In this document: positions 51,875 to 62,977 of the stretch, piece by piece | Numbering within the stretch: the first letter of the stretch is position 1 | Layout: every line of letters begins with the position of its first letter | Origin: Prauserella rugosa | GTDB taxonomy: Bacteria > Actinomycetota > Actinomycetes > Mycobacteriales > Pseudonocardiaceae | DNA: 64,000 nt | Reading direction: 5' to 3' | NCBI RefSeq assembly: GCF_000719975.1 | Contig: NZ_JOIJ01000019.1 | Span: forward strand, 1 to 64,000 | Position numbers and translations under genes: made by a program | Notes under the pieces: model-generated | Databases searched by the model: none | Seen by the model: the letters and a program-made list of their open reading frames with translations, nothing else | Told to the model about the DNA's origin: nothing

Positions 51875-52585
51875 TCAGGAACAGGGGATGAGCTCGGACG
51901 ATTCGACGTCCACCTCGGGCCAGCCGCGCAGTGAACCGGGTGAGCCGTAGATGTCGGTGCAGCCGACGGTCCCGCCCGAGAGGTCGAACACCTCGACCAG
52001 CACGGGCGCGACCTGGCAGGCCGACACGCTGTCGACGTCACTGCAGTCGTGGCTGACCACGAGCACCTCGGGCACGTCGTCGGCGTCCACGTCGTCGAGC
52101 GTCACGCTTCCCGCGTCGGAGAAGTACGGCCGCTGATCGGACCGCCAGTTGTCGCCCTGCCAGATGTGCACCTCGCCGACCACGCCGCCGTCGTGCGGCC
52201 CGCGCACCAGGCACACCGGCGTGGCGCTCTCCTCGCAGCGCAGCGAGTCTCGGTTGAGCGGCACCCCCATCGAGGCGACCGTGACCTCGGCGATGCTGCC
52301 CGACGTCGGACCGCCCGCGCGCAACCGCGCCACCGAGCCGCGGGCGTCGGCGAGCAGCTCGACCGGCATGCCGTTCACCGAATCGGACGCCACGACCCGG
52401 CACGGGCCGCCACCGCAGCCCGCGTCGCCGGTCTCGGTCGGCATCGACAGCCCGTCGGCGGAGTCACGTTCCTCCCCGGGACGCACGAGGACGGCGACGA
52501 GCAACGACGCCACCACGACCACCACGGCGACGGCCGCGGTGAGCAGCACCGGCCTCGGCGGCCGCGACCACGACTGGCTGGACAC
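51875..52585 (-). CDS. membrane-anchored extracytoplasmic protein, unknown
   Basis: 236 aa from GTG 52585. A short basic N-terminus is followed by one hydrophobic helix (residues about 14-35), then an exported domain with six or more Cys residues in CxxxPC- and SHDCSDVDSVSAC-type contexts, which suggests disulfides. The segment LDDVDADDVPEVLVVSHDC resembles an FG-GAP/VCBS-like calcium loop (DVDADDVPE). No enzyme motif. It lies downstream of the operon promoter region on the same strand but is transcribed towards it, without an obvious link to iron. Confidence 0.7.
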   Translation of the reverse strand: MSSQSWSRPPRPVLLTAAVAVVVVVASLLVAVLVRPGEERDSADGLSMPTETGDAGCGGGPCRVVASDSVNGMPVELLADARGSVARLRAGGPTSGSIAEVTVASMGVPLNRDSLRCEESATPVCLVRGPHDGGVVGEVHIWQGDNWRSDQRPYFSDAGSVTLDDVDADDVPEVLVVSHDCSDVDSVSACQVAPVLVEVFDLSGGTVGCTDIYGSPGSLRGWPEVDVESSELIPCS

Positions 52586-52692
52586 CCCACCGAGCCTAGA
52601 TGTCGCCGAGATCGATCACCCCGCGTCCGCGGCCTATCGCTGGGTCGTGGGACAAGGTGGGTCACGGACCGCGCACGGCTACCGTCGTCGCG

Positions 52693-52971
52693 GTGACGAA
52701 CCCCCAGCTTCCGCCCGTCGTGTACCTGCCGACCGGCCCGCACCACGGAACCGCCACCGAGCAGGCCGACATCGAGCTGCGCCGCACCCCCGACGGACGC
52801 CTCGCGCTGCTGGCCTACTCCGCCGTGGACCGCCTCGTCGAGTGCTGCGGCCCGCACCAGCCGTGGATGCTCGTGCAGACCTCCGACCTGCCGGCCCTCC
52901 ACGAGTCGCAGCCGTACGAGCTCATCCTGCTCGACGCCAAGATCCCCGAGGAGCTGCGCCGCACCGCGTGA
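52693..52971 (+). CDS. small conserved actinobacterial protein (SAV_915-like)
   Basis: 92 aa from GTG 52693, with TACCGT 7 nt upstream (leaderless). The sequence has [43 protein letters not shown] and [16 protein letters not shown]. This layout is like small actinobacterial proteins called SAV_915 family, whose function is unknown and which share features with SseB. Soluble, no signal peptide. Assignment by memory of the pattern, moderate confidence. Confidence 0.68.
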   Translation: MTNPQLPPVVYLPTGPHHGTATEQADIELRRTPDGRLALLAYSAVDRLVECCGPHQPWMLVQTSDLPALHESQPYELILLDAKIPEELRRTA

Positions 52972-53074
52972 GCGCACCACCGCGCCGGCTCACCCGGCCG
53001 TGACTCGGGTCTCACCGATGCCCTCCCTCCGGTCCGTAGACTCCGATCGAGAACGGCGTGACATGGAGGTAGGC

Positions 53075-54862
53075 GTGCCGGAGCGAGGCAGCGTGACGAA
53101 GGTGCTCATCGCGAACCGTGGCGAGATCGCGGTACGCGTGATCCGGGCCGCGAAGGACGCGGGTATCGCGAGCGTGGCCGTCTACGCCGATCCGGACCGG
53201 GACGCACCGCACGTCCGGCTCGCCGACGAGGCGTTCGCGCTCGGCGGGCAGACGGCGGCCGACAGCTACCTGGTGTTCGACAAGCTGCTCGACGCCGCGA
53301 AGCGTTCGGGCGCCGATTCGGTCCACCCCGGCTACGGCTTCCTGTCCGAGAACGCGGACTTCGCGCAGGCGGTCATCGACGCCGGGCTGACGTGGATCGG
53401 CCCCTCCCCGCAGGCGATCCGCGACCTCGGCGACAAGGTGACCGCGCGGCACATCGCGTTGAAGGCGGGCGCCCCGCTCGTGCCCGGCACGAAGGACCCG
53501 GCGGCCAGCGCGGACGAGATCGTCGCGTTCGCGCAGGAGCACGGACTTCCGGTGGCCATCAAGGCCGCCTTCGGTGGCGGCGGCCGCGGCCTGAAGGTCG
53601 CCCGCACCATCGACGAGATCCCCGAGCTGTTCGAGTCGGCCACCCGCGAGGCCGTCGCCGCGTTCGGCCGCGGCGAGTGCTTCGTCGAGCGCTACCTCGA
53701 CAAGCCCCGCCACGTCGAGGCCCAGGTTCTCGCCGACCAGCACGGCAACGTCATCGTCGTCGGCACCCGCGACTGCTCGCTGCAGCGCAGGCACCAGAAG
53801 CTCGTCGAGGAGGCGCCCGCGCCGTTCCTCACCGACGAGCAGCGCGCCACGATCCACTCCTCGGCCAAGGCCATCTGCGCCGAGGCCGGGTACTACGGCG
53901 CAGGCACGGTCGAGTACCTCGTCGGGGTCGACGGCACGATCTCGTTCCTCGAGGTCAACACGCGGCTCCAGGTCGAACACCCCGTCTCCGAGGAGACGAC
54001 GGGCCTCGACCTGGTGCGCGAGCAGTTCCGCATCGCCGAGGGCGGCGTGCTGCCGCTGACCCAGGACCCGACACCGCGCGGGCACTCCATCGAGTTCCGC
54101 ATCAACGGCGAGGACGCAGGCCGGGGCTTCCTGCCCGCCCCGGGCACGGTGACGAAGCTGGAGTTCCCCGACGGGCCCGGCGTGCGCGTCGACTCCGGCG
54201 TCGAGACCGGCACCGTCATCGGCGGGCAGTTCGACTCGATGCTGGCCAAGGTCATCGTCACCGGCGCCGACCGCGACCAGGCCATCGAACGCTCCCGCCG
54301 CGCCCTCGACGAGATGGTCGCCGAGGGCATGGCCACCGTGCTGCCCTTCCACCGGACGATCCTGCGCGACCCGGCGTTCGTCGGCGACGGCAAGAACTTC
54401 TCGGTGCACACGCGGTGGATCGAGACCGAGTTCGACAACACCATCGAGCCCTACACCGGCGACGGCGAGGCCGAGACCGACGAGGAGCCGCGGCAGAACG
54501 TCGTGGTGGAGGTCGGCGGCAGGCGCCTCGAGGTGTCGCTGCCCGCGGGCCTCGCAGCCGTCGGTGGTGGTGCCGGTGCGGGCGCTGGTGCCGCGAAGAA
54601 AGCCAAGCCGCGCAAGCGTGGCGGCGGTGGCAAGGCGGCGGTCAGCGGCGACGCGGTGACCGCCCCGATGCAGGGCACCGTCATCAAGGTCGCCGTCGAG
54701 GAGGGCCAGCAGGTCGAGGCGGGCGAACTCATCGTGGTGCTCGAGGCCATGAAGATGGAGAACCCGGTGACCGCCCACAAGGCCGGCACCGTGACCGGCC
54801 TGTCGGCCGACGTCGGCGCCACGGTCAGCCAGGGTGCCGTCCTGCTCGAGCTGAAGGACTGA
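53075..54862 (+). CDS. accA3: acyl-CoA carboxylase alpha subunit (biotin carboxylase-BCCP), AccA3 type
   Basis: 595 aa. The biotin carboxylase domain (1-450) has [38 protein letters not shown]-grasp [45 protein letters not shown] and [10 protein letters not shown] Lys/Gly-rich hinge precedes the BCCP domain (530-595) with EAMKMEN, biotinylated Lys560. It is very close in length and motifs to M. tuberculosis AccA3. It feeds carboxybiotin to AccD5. Start: GTG 53075 after GGAGGT (53065-53070); ATG 53063 and GTG 53093 are alternatives. A TAGACT -10 box lies at 53037-53042. Confidence 0.95.
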   Translation: MPERGSVTKVLIANRGEIAVRVIRAAKDAGIASVAVYADPDRDAPHVRLADEAFALGGQTAADSYLVFDKLLDAAKRSGADSVHPGYGFLSENADFAQAVIDAGLTWIGPSPQAIRDLGDKVTARHIALKAGAPLVPGTKDPAASADEIVAFAQEHGLPVAIKAAFGGGGRGLKVARTIDEIPELFESATREAVAAFGRGECFVERYLDKPRHVEAQVLADQHGNVIVVGTRDCSLQRRHQKLVEEAPAPFLTDEQRATIHSSAKAICAEAGYYGAGTVEYLVGVDGTISFLEVNTRLQVEHPVSEETTGLDLVREQFRIAEGGVLPLTQDPTPRGHSIEFRINGEDAGRGFLPAPGTVTKLEFPDGPGVRVDSGVETGTVIGGQFDSMLAKVIVTGADRDQAIERSRRALDEMVAEGMATVLPFHRTILRDPAFVGDGKNFSVHTRWIETEFDNTIEPYTGDGEAETDEEPRQNVVVEVGGRRLEVSLPAGLAAVGGGAGAGAGAAKKAKPRKRGGGGKAAVSGDAVTAPMQGTVIKVAVEEGQQVEAGELIVVLEAMKMENPVTAHKAGTVTGLSADVGATVSQGAVLLELKD

Positions 54863-54867
54863 GTGCA

Positions 54868-54974
54868 GCTCCCGAGGGCCCCATAGTTGCATGGAGTCGA
54901 GCACTGCCACGCGGAGCGTGTCCGTTTGGGCGGTGGTGGGCGACGGGTGGGCGCGACCATGGGGCCCTCGGGAG
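54868..54974. repeat. dispersed palindromic repeat, copy C (long loop)
   Basis: Starts 5 bp after the accA3 stop. Perfect 15-bp outer arms CTCCCGAGGGCCCCA / TGGGGCCCTCGGGAG (54869-54883 and 54960-54974) match copies A and B, but the centre is about 76 bp of unrelated sequence. Probably the accA3 terminator. Confidence 0.8.
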
Positions 54975-55043
54975 TACTGAACAGCGGGCAACGGTTGCGC
55001 GAAGCCGTGGCACCCGTGTGACGGGCGGGCATACGATCGGGGT

Positions 55044-55463
55044 GTGGCTGCTGACCGATCCGAGTTGCGACTCAGCGATGCTGAGCGCCAGGAAGCTCTG
55101 GACGCGCTGTCCGAGCACGTACGTACCGGACGCCTCGAGTTGAGCGAGTTCGACGAGCGTTCGGTTCAGGTCAGCACCGCGAAGTACCGCAAGGACCTGA
55201 AGCCGTTGTTCGCCGATCTGCCCGAGCCTCGGCCGAGCGTCCTCGAAGGGCCGCGCAGGGCCGGCGCCGCTCGCGTGCCCGAACGCGGTGCCCCCGCGCC
55301 GCCGCAGCCTTGGAAGGACAAGCTCGTCTCGAGCGCGGTGCCGATCGCCGCGGTGCTGGCGATCGTGTTGTTCTTCACCGTCGCGAAGGCGTGGGTCGTC
55401 TTCCTGCTGCCCGCGGTCGTCGCGTTCGCGGTCGGCGCCCTGGTCAACCACCGCCGGTCCTGA
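55044..55463 (+). CDS. DUF1707 domain protein with C-terminal membrane helices
   Basis: 139 aa from GTG 55044, 6 nt after TACGAT (leaderless). Residues 5-55 are a DUF1707/SHOCT-like domain (ELRLSDAERQEALDALSEHV, GRLELSEFDERSVQV), common in actinobacterial membrane or regulatory proteins. A Pro/Arg linker follows, then two adjacent hydrophobic helices (VPIAAVLAIVLFFTVAKAW and VVFLLPAVVAFAVGALV). Function unknown; probably a small membrane protein with its N-domain in the cytoplasm. It converges on the GNAT gene across a 13-bp tandem repeat. Confidence 0.83.
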   Translation: MAADRSELRLSDAERQEALDALSEHVRTGRLELSEFDERSVQVSTAKYRKDLKPLFADLPEPRPSVLEGPRRAGAARVPERGAPAPPQPWKDKLVSSAVPIAAVLAIVLFFTVAKAWVVFLLPAVVAFAVGALVNHRRS

Positions 55464-55466
55464 CCC

Positions 55467-55505
55467 GGCTCCACATCAGGGCTCCACATCAGGGCTCCAC
55501 ATCAG
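55467..55505. repeat. 13-bp tandem repeat, three units
   Basis: GGCTCCACATCAG repeated at 55467, 55480 and 55493 between convergent genes. The third unit includes the stop codon of the GNAT gene. Confidence 0.8.
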
Positions 55506-56104
55506 ACGTCCGGAGTGGACGAACCCCGGTTCGCCGTGTCCCATTCACGGTCGAGCACGGCGTAGACCGCCTCGTCGGTCCACTCTCCCTTGACCCACTC
55601 GTTCTCCCGCAGGTGCGCTTCCCTGCGCATGCCGAGCTTCTCGAGCACGCGGGCCGAGGCCAGGTTCCTGGCATCGAGGCGTCCGCACACCCGATGCACG
55701 CCGAGTTCGGTGAAGGCGAGTTCGACCAGCGGCCGAGTGGCCTCGGTGGCGAAGCCCTTCCCCGCATGGTCGGGGTGCAGGACGTAGCCGACCTCGGCCT
55801 GCTTGTGCTCTCCCTGGTGCCAGTGCAGATTGACGTCACCGATCACCTCGCCCGGCTCACCGTCGGCGTCCCGCAACGTCACCGCCAGCCGCAGCGTGTC
55901 CCCCGGTTCGGCCAACGTCGAGTACCGCTCGATCCGCTCGGCCAGCTTCGCCGCGACGTCCTCTCTCGACATCGGACGTTCGTAGAGGTAGCGGTTGACG
56001 TCCTCCCGCGACCGGATCGCATGGAGCGGGTCCAGATCCGCCGATACGAACGCCCGGAGCACCAGTCGCGGCGTGCGCAGCACCCGCGTGCGGTCGACGA
56101 TCAC
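55502..56104 (-). CDS. GNAT family N-acetyltransferase (RimJ/RimL-like)
   Basis: 200 aa from GTG 56104; TAGCCT lies 7 nt upstream (leaderless). The GNAT_3 fold has LRTPRLVLRAFVSADLDPLH at the N-terminus, EVIGDVNLHWHQGEHKQAEV, then the acetyl-CoA motif A VGYVLHPDHAGKGFATEATR, and RLDARNLASARVLEKLGMRR. The LRTPRLVLR start and NxxSxxVLEKLGM end are typical of RimJ/RimL-like enzymes that acetylate amino groups of proteins or small molecules. Substrate unknown. Confidence 0.88.
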   Translation of the reverse strand: MIVDRTRVLRTPRLVLRAFVSADLDPLHAIRSREDVNRYLYERPMSREDVAAKLAERIERYSTLAEPGDTLRLAVTLRDADGEPGEVIGDVNLHWHQGEHKQAEVGYVLHPDHAGKGFATEATRPLVELAFTELGVHRVCGRLDARNLASARVLEKLGMRREAHLRENEWVKGEWTDEAVYAVLDREWDTANRGSSTPDV

Positions 56105-56247
56105 CCGGCCGAGGCTACCGGCGGAATCGACGGACCTCCACGGCTTTTCCTCCCGCCCGTACCCGCGACCGCCCGTACCCGCGACCGCGTCGGATCCGGC
56201 CTCGCGGCGTCCGGCAGCCGACGGGGATGCGGCACGGGGCGAGCGGT

Positions 56248-57993
56248 TCAGGAGGCGGGTTCGGCCAGCCCGTCCCTCGCCTCGGGGGCCGCGACGCGCT
56301 TGGCGTCGGCGGCCTCGTCACTCGGCTGTGCCTGCGAGTCGCGCTCGGCCTCGACGCGCGCGCGGTACACCTCGATCTCGCGAGCCCGCTGCTCGTCGGT
56401 CCAGCCGAGCACCTCGGCCATCAGATCGGCGACCTGCTCGGCACTGTCCACACCGCGGTGCGGGTACTCGATGGAGATCCGCGTGCGCCGCGCCAGCACG
56501 TCCTCCAGGTGCAGCGCGCCCTCGTCGGTGGCCGCGTAGACGACCTCGACGCGCAGGTAGTCCGGCGCCGCCTCGATCGGCTTGAGCAGGTCCGGCCTGC
56601 CCTCGGCCAGCCCCAGCACGTCGCTGATCAACGAGCCGTACCGGTCGAGCAGGTGCCGCACGCGGTACGGGTGCAGACCGTGGTCGCTCGCCAGGTGGTC
56701 GGCCTGGTTGACGAGTGCGTGGTACCCGTCGGCACCGACGAGCGGCACCTTGTCGGTGATCGACTCCTGCACGCGCTCGGGCACGTCGACGACCGCGGCG
56801 TCGACGGCGTCGGCTGCCATCACGCGGTACGTCGTGTACTTGCCGCCCGCGATGGCCACCAGACCAGGCGACACGCGCGCGACCGCGTGCTCGCGCGAGA
56901 GCTTCGAGGTCTCCTCGCTCTCGCCCGCGAGCAACGGGCGCAGACCGGCGTAGACCCCTTCGATGTCGTCGTGCGTCAGCGGCGTGGCGAGCACCTTGTT
57001 GACGTGTTCGAGCAGGTAGTCGATGTCGCTGCGGGTCGCGGACGGGTGCGCGAGGTCGAGGTTCCAGTCGGTGTCGGTGGTGCCGACGATCCAGTGGTTA
57101 CGCCAGGGAATCACGAACAGCACCGACTTCTCGGTGCGCAGGATCATGCCGCTCTCGGCGACGATCCGGTCGCGCGGCACGACGATGTGGACGCCCTTGC
57201 TCGCCCGGACGCGGAACCGTCCACGGCTGCCGGACAGGCTCTGCAACTCGTCGGTCCACACGCCGGTGGCGTTGATCACCGCGTGGGCGCGGACGTCGGT
57301 CTCCTGACCGTTCTCCACGTCCCGCACCCGCACACCCGACACCCGGTCGGCCTCGCGCAGGAACCCGACGACCTGCGTCGAGTTCCGCACCACGGCCCCG
57401 TAATGCGCCGCCGTGCGGGCGACCGTCATCGTGTGCCGCGCGTCGTCGGCCTGCGCGTCGTAGTAGCGGATACCGCCGATCAGCGCGTCACGTTTGAGCG
57501 CAGGCACCATGCGCAGCGCGCCCGCGCGGGAGAGGTGCTTCTGCCCGGGAACCGAGCGTGCGCCGCCCATCGTGTCGTACATCAGCAGGCCCGCGGCGGT
57601 GTACGGCCGCTCCCACACGCGGTGCGTGAGCGGGTACAGGAAGCTCACCGGCTTCACCAGATGCGGCGCGATCCTGGTGAGCATCAACTCGCGTTCCCGC
57701 AGCGCCTCGCGCACCAGTCCGAACTCGAGCTGTTCCAGGTAGCGCAGTCCACCGTGGAACAGCTTGCTGGACCGGCTCGACGTGCCGGACGCGAGATCGC
57801 GCGCCTCCACCAGTGCGACACGCAGCCCTCGGGTCGCCGCGTCGAGAGCCGTGCCCGCACCGACGACACCACCGCCGATGACCACGAGGTCGAACGTCTC
57901 CTCGCCGAGCCGCTGCCACGACTCCGCGCGGGTCTGGGGACCCAGTCGTGCCGGAGCCGCTGCCCTCGCGTCGCGTCCACGCTGCGCTGTCAC
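56248..57993 (-). CDS. glpD: glycerol-3-phosphate dehydrogenase (FAD)
   Basis: 581 aa from GTG 57993, preceded by GGAGGA (57998-58003). The FAD Rossmann motif DLVVIGGGVVGAGTALDAAT, GTSSRSSKLFHGGLRYLEQ, NATGVWTDELQ, the catalytic-domain segment FVIPWRNHWIVGTTDTDW and AGGKYTTYRVMA identify GlpD. It oxidises glycerol-3-phosphate to DHAP at the membrane, feeding quinones. The C-terminal helical domain ends in a polar acidic tail. It is divergent from glpF-glpK across 251 bp, and near lpdA as in M. tuberculosis glpD2-lpdA. The frame continues upstream of the chosen start, but that part is not GlpD-like. Confidence 0.94.
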   Translation of the reverse strand: MTAQRGRDARAAAPARLGPQTRAESWQRLGEETFDLVVIGGGVVGAGTALDAATRGLRVALVEARDLASGTSSRSSKLFHGGLRYLEQLEFGLVREALRERELMLTRIAPHLVKPVSFLYPLTHRVWERPYTAAGLLMYDTMGGARSVPGQKHLSRAGALRMVPALKRDALIGGIRYYDAQADDARHTMTVARTAAHYGAVVRNSTQVVGFLREADRVSGVRVRDVENGQETDVRAHAVINATGVWTDELQSLSGSRGRFRVRASKGVHIVVPRDRIVAESGMILRTEKSVLFVIPWRNHWIVGTTDTDWNLDLAHPSATRSDIDYLLEHVNKVLATPLTHDDIEGVYAGLRPLLAGESEETSKLSREHAVARVSPGLVAIAGGKYTTYRVMAADAVDAAVVDVPERVQESITDKVPLVGADGYHALVNQADHLASDHGLHPYRVRHLLDRYGSLISDVLGLAEGRPDLLKPIEAAPDYLRVEVVYAATDEGALHLEDVLARRTRISIEYPHRGVDSAEQVADLMAEVLGWTDEQRAREIEVYRARVEAERDSQAQPSDEAADAKRVAAPEARDGLAEPAS

Positions 57994-58244
57994 GTAATCC
58001 TCCTCGCCGACGTCGTACCCGATCACCGGGACACTCCCAGCATGGCACGTTCGCCCGCGCTCGCACGTCCGCGTGCACGCAGTGCGACGAACGAAGCTTT
58101 GAGCGATCACTCACATGCGAGTAGCGTGCGATCCGAACGAAAACGGCAGGGGCGCCGCCCGGCTTCGGGACCGGCCGCACCCGCGGAACCGACCAGTGCA
58201 GCGCCGCGAGGTCTGCAGTGCCGAAGCTGGAGGGCTGATCGCCT

Positions 58245-58994
58245 ATGAATGCCGGATCGATATTCGTCTGGGAGATGCTGGGCACGTCGGTGCTCGTCCT
58301 CCTCGGTACCGCCGTCGTCGCGAACAACGTGTTGCGCAAGACGAACGGCAACGGCGGAGGGATTCTGTTCGTCACCGTCGGCTGGGCGTTCGCGGTCTTC
58401 GCGGGCGCGAGCATCGCCGACCCGTCCGGGGCGCACATCAACCCGGCCGTCACGTTCGGACTCGCCGTGTCCGGCGATCTGTCGTGGGCCGACGTGCCGA
58501 TCTACTGGGCGGGCCAGATGGTCGGTGGTGTCCTCGGTGCGGTGTTGACGTGGCTGACCTACAAGCTGCAGTTCGACGATCACCCCGAGCCGGAGAACAC
58601 CCTCGGCATCTTCTCGACCATCCCCACGATCCCGAACAAGGTGTGGAACACCGTGACCGAGATCATCGGCACGTTCGTTCTCGTCGCGTGGATCCTGCTC
58701 ACCCCGGGTGCGGACGTCAGTTCCAGCGGGGAGCCGGTCTTCGGCAACGCCGCGCTCGGGTACGCGGGTGTGTCGCTGGTCGTGTTGGTGATCGGTAACT
58801 CGCTCGGCGGTCCGACGGGCTACGCGATCAACCCGGCTCGCGACCTCGGACCCCGCATCGCGTACGCCTTGATCCTGCCGATCAAGGGCAAGGGTGACCC
58901 TCAGTGGAGTTACTCCTGGGTCCCCGTCGTGGGGCCGCTCATCGGTGCCGGCCTCGCCGGCCTTCTCTTCCTCGCCGTCAGTGGCCTGAGCTGA
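58245..58994 (+). CDS. glpF: glycerol facilitator (MIP family)
   Basis: 249 aa, six membrane helices and two NPA half-helices: HINPAVTFG in the first half and [11 protein letters not shown] in the second. The Asp after the second NPA-R (NPARD) is the mark of glycerol facilitators as opposed to water channels. ATG 58245 is preceded by GGAGG (58230-58234). It is 13 bp upstream of glpK and clearly in operon. It carries glycerol into the cell for phosphorylation by GlpK. Confidence 0.94.
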   Translation: MNAGSIFVWEMLGTSVLVLLGTAVVANNVLRKTNGNGGGILFVTVGWAFAVFAGASIADPSGAHINPAVTFGLAVSGDLSWADVPIYWAGQMVGGVLGAVLTWLTYKLQFDDHPEPENTLGIFSTIPTIPNKVWNTVTEIIGTFVLVAWILLTPGADVSSSGEPVFGNAALGYAGVSLVVLVIGNSLGGPTGYAINPARDLGPRIAYALILPIKGKGDPQWSYSWVPVVGPLIGAGLAGLLFLAVSGLS

Positions 58995-59007
58995 GTTTGG
59001 AGCAACT

Positions 59008-60513
<1,506 letters not shown>

Positions 60514-60593
60514 TCGTCCACGGGCGGTGTGCCCTCTCGGCGAGTAGCGCCGGCACGCCGTACCGAGAACCCGCGCCGAGAGCCCGCGCCGAG

Positions 60594-60626
60594 CCGCCGC
60601 GGATGCCCACCGGGTGTCCGCGGCGG
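60594..60626. terminator. hairpin between glpK and the VOC gene
   Basis: 10-bp perfect arms (60594-60603 and 60617-60626) with a 13-nt loop in the gap between convergent genes. Just upstream (about 60562-60592) lies a short imperfect CCGCGCCGAG direct repeat. Confidence 0.6.
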
Positions 60627-60659
60627 TTCCGTGTCTGCTGGCCGGCAGCCGTGGTGGCG

Positions 60660-61430
60660 TCAGCTTTCGATGACGCGGAAGTAGGCGCCACCGGGGTCGG
60701 CGACCGCCGCGAGCCTGCCCCGCGGCGAGTCGACCGGCCCACCGTGGACGGTGCCGCCCAGGTCGACGAGCTGCGAGACCGTGTGGTCGACGTCGGTGAC
60801 GGCGAAGTACGTCGTCCAGTGTGGAGGTACGTCGAGGGTGCCGGGCAGCGCGCCGATGCCGCCGACCTCCGTCGAATCGTCGCCGACCCGGATCGTCGCG
60901 TACTCGAAGTCGCCGTGACTCGGTTCGTCGAAGCCGCAGCCGAAGACGAGTCCGTAGAACCGTTTGGCCGCCGCGTATTCGCGGGTCATGCAGTCGTACC
61001 AGGCGGGAGCTCCGGGAACCCCGACCACCTGCGTGCCCGTCATCCGGCCGCCCTCGTAGACGCCGAAGACCGCGCCTGCCGCGTCGACCGCGACGGCGAT
61101 CCGCGCCGCGTCACCGACGTCGCCGGGCGGCACGATCAGCTCCCCGCCCGCCTCGGTGATCGCGGTGGCGGTCGCCTCGACGTCGCCCACGGCCAGATAG
61201 GTCGTCCAGGCCTTCGCGTTGTCGCAGAACGCCGCGCTCGCGCGCCCGACGCCTGCCACGGGGCGCCGGTCGACCATGGCGATCGAGTAGTGCCCGTAGT
61301 CCGCGCCCGTGTCGACGAACTCCCACCCGAGCAGGTCGGCGTAGAAACTCCGCGTCGCCTCGAGATCGTCGGCGGTCAGATCGACCCAGCACGGAGCGCC
61401 CACCGGCCACGCCGTGTCGCGGACGGCCAT
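60660..61430 (-). CDS. VOC superfamily protein, two glyoxalase-like domains
   Basis: 256 aa with two tandem VOC modules. The first (about 5-125) has PCWVDLTADDLEATRSFYAD, LLGWEF and AVDAAGAVFGVYEG. The second (about 135-256) has PAWYDCMTREYAAAKRFYGL, VFGCGF and AVADPGGAYFRVIES. It resembles the mycobacterial CFP30B-like group. These proteins bind metal or small ligands; some are hydrolases or resistance proteins. No function can be assigned. ATG 61430. It lies downstream of lpdA on the same strand with a 61-bp gap. Confidence 0.85.
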   Translation of the reverse strand: MAVRDTAWPVGAPCWVDLTADDLEATRSFYADLLGWEFVDTGADYGHYSIAMVDRRPVAGVGRASAAFCDNAKAWTTYLAVGDVEATATAITEAGGELIVPPGDVGDAARIAVAVDAAGAVFGVYEGGRMTGTQVVGVPGAPAWYDCMTREYAAAKRFYGLVFGCGFDEPSHGDFEYATIRVGDDSTEVGGIGALPGTLDVPPHWTTYFAVTDVDHTVSQLVDLGGTVHGGPVDSPRGRLAAVADPGGAYFRVIES

Positions 61431-61491
61431 GAGGCGCTCCCTTCATCGGGTGCACCCAGTGTGCCACTCGCAGCAGCCGACGGCGACGGCG

Positions 61492-62892
61492 TCAGTCCAG
61501 GTCGTCGTGCTGCATGAGCTGGCGACCGGCCTCAGTGATCGACCCGGACAGCGACGGGTACACCGAGAACGTCAACGCCAGGTGCTCGACGGTCAGCTGG
61601 TTCTGCACGGCCAGCGCGATCGGCAGGATGAGTTCGCTTGCCGACGGCGCCACGACCACACCACCGACGACCACACCGGTCGCCGGACGGCAGAACAGCT
61701 TGACGAAACCCTGGCGGACGCCCTCCATCTTGGCGCGCGGGTTCGTCGACAGCGGCAACATGATCGTGCGGGCGGGCACCTCGCCGGAGTCGATCGCCTG
61801 CTGGCTGATGCCGACGGTCGCGATCTCGGGGTGGGTGAACACGTTCGCCGCGACGGTGCGCAACCGGATCGGGGCGACCCCCTCGCCGAGCGCGTGCCAC
61901 ATCGCGATGCGGCCCTGCATGCTCGCCACCGAAGCCAACGGCAGCACACCCGTGCAGTCGCCCGCCGCGTAGACGCCCGGCGCGCTGGTGCGCGAGACCC
62001 GGTCGACCGGGATCGCCCCGCCCTTGCCCGGCTCGATGCCGACCCGGTCGAGGCCGATGTCCTCGGTGTTCGGCACCGATCCGACCGTCATCAGCGCGTG
62101 GCTGGCCTCGATGGTGCGGCCGTCGGCGAGGTGGATCGTCACGCCCTGGTCGGTGCGCTCGACCCGATCGGCGCGCGCGTGCTTGACCACCGACGTGCCG
62201 CGCTGGGAGAAGCTCTCCTCCAGCACGGCGGCCGCATCGGCGTCCTCGTGCGGCAGGACGCGGTCGCGGCTCGACACGACCGTCACCTTCACACCCATCT
62301 CGGTGTAGGCCGAGGCGAACTCCGCACCGGTGACACCGGAACCGACGACGGCGAGGTGTTCGGGCAGCTCGGGCAGGTCGTAGAGCTGGCGCCAGTCGAG
62401 GATGCGTTCCCCGTCCGGCACCGCACCCGGCAGCACCCGCGGCGTGGCACCCGTGGCGATGAGGACGACGTCGGCGTCGAGCACCTCGTCACCGTCCTTG
62501 CCGGCGACGGCGATCTTGTGGGTGGCGAGGCCGGGCTCGTCGTCGCAGAACTTCGCGGTGCCGTTGACGACCCGCACGCCCTCGCGCTGCACGCGCGCCC
62601 GGATGTCCGCCGACTGCGCGAGCGCGAGCCCGCGGACCCGGCCGTGCACGGTCGGCAGGTCCACGCGGGTGTCGTCCAGATCGACGTTGACCCCCAGCTC
62701 GCGGTAGCCGTGCAGGCTCGCGCGCGCCCCAGACGAGGCGATGAACGTCTTCGACGGCACGCAGTCGTAGAGCACGCAGGCGCCACCGAGACCGTCCCGC
62801 TCGACGACGGTCACATCCGCACCGTGCTGAGCCGCCACGAGAGCGGCCTCGTAACCGGCAGGTCCGCCGCCCATGATCACGATCTTGGTCAC
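61492..62892 (-). CDS. lpdA: NAD(P)H quinone reductase of the flavoprotein disulfide reductase family (LpdA)
   Basis: 466 aa from GTG 62892 (GGAGG upstream). FAD motif KIVIMGGGPAGYEAALVAAQ, NAD motif LAVVGSGVTGAEFASAYTEM, second FAD motif VYAAGDCTGVLPLASVASMQ, and the interface domain ending in SLSGSITEAGRQLM. The whole chain parallels M. tuberculosis LpdA (Rv3303c), a quinone reductase. The active-site segment is GGACVLYDCVPSK, so a C39-x4-C44 pair is present. The C-terminal His-Glu dyad of true disulfide reductases is absent (YPSLSGS instead of HPTLSE). It is close to glpD, as in mycobacteria. Confidence 0.9.
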   Translation of the reverse strand: MTKIVIMGGGPAGYEAALVAAQHGADVTVVERDGLGGACVLYDCVPSKTFIASSGARASLHGYRELGVNVDLDDTRVDLPTVHGRVRGLALAQSADIRARVQREGVRVVNGTAKFCDDEPGLATHKIAVAGKDGDEVLDADVVLIATGATPRVLPGAVPDGERILDWRQLYDLPELPEHLAVVGSGVTGAEFASAYTEMGVKVTVVSSRDRVLPHEDADAAAVLEESFSQRGTSVVKHARADRVERTDQGVTIHLADGRTIEASHALMTVGSVPNTEDIGLDRVGIEPGKGGAIPVDRVSRTSAPGVYAAGDCTGVLPLASVASMQGRIAMWHALGEGVAPIRLRTVAANVFTHPEIATVGISQQAIDSGEVPARTIMLPLSTNPRAKMEGVRQGFVKLFCRPATGVVVGGVVVAPSASELILPIALAVQNQLTVEHLALTFSVYPSLSGSITEAGRQLMQHDDLD

Positions 62893-62977
62893 GTCAGGTG
62901 TCCTCCTCACACGCCGTCCACGCCCACTTTAGGCGTGGCCGGGTTCCGGCTTCCGGAGAGGCCGTTACGCTGTCGCC

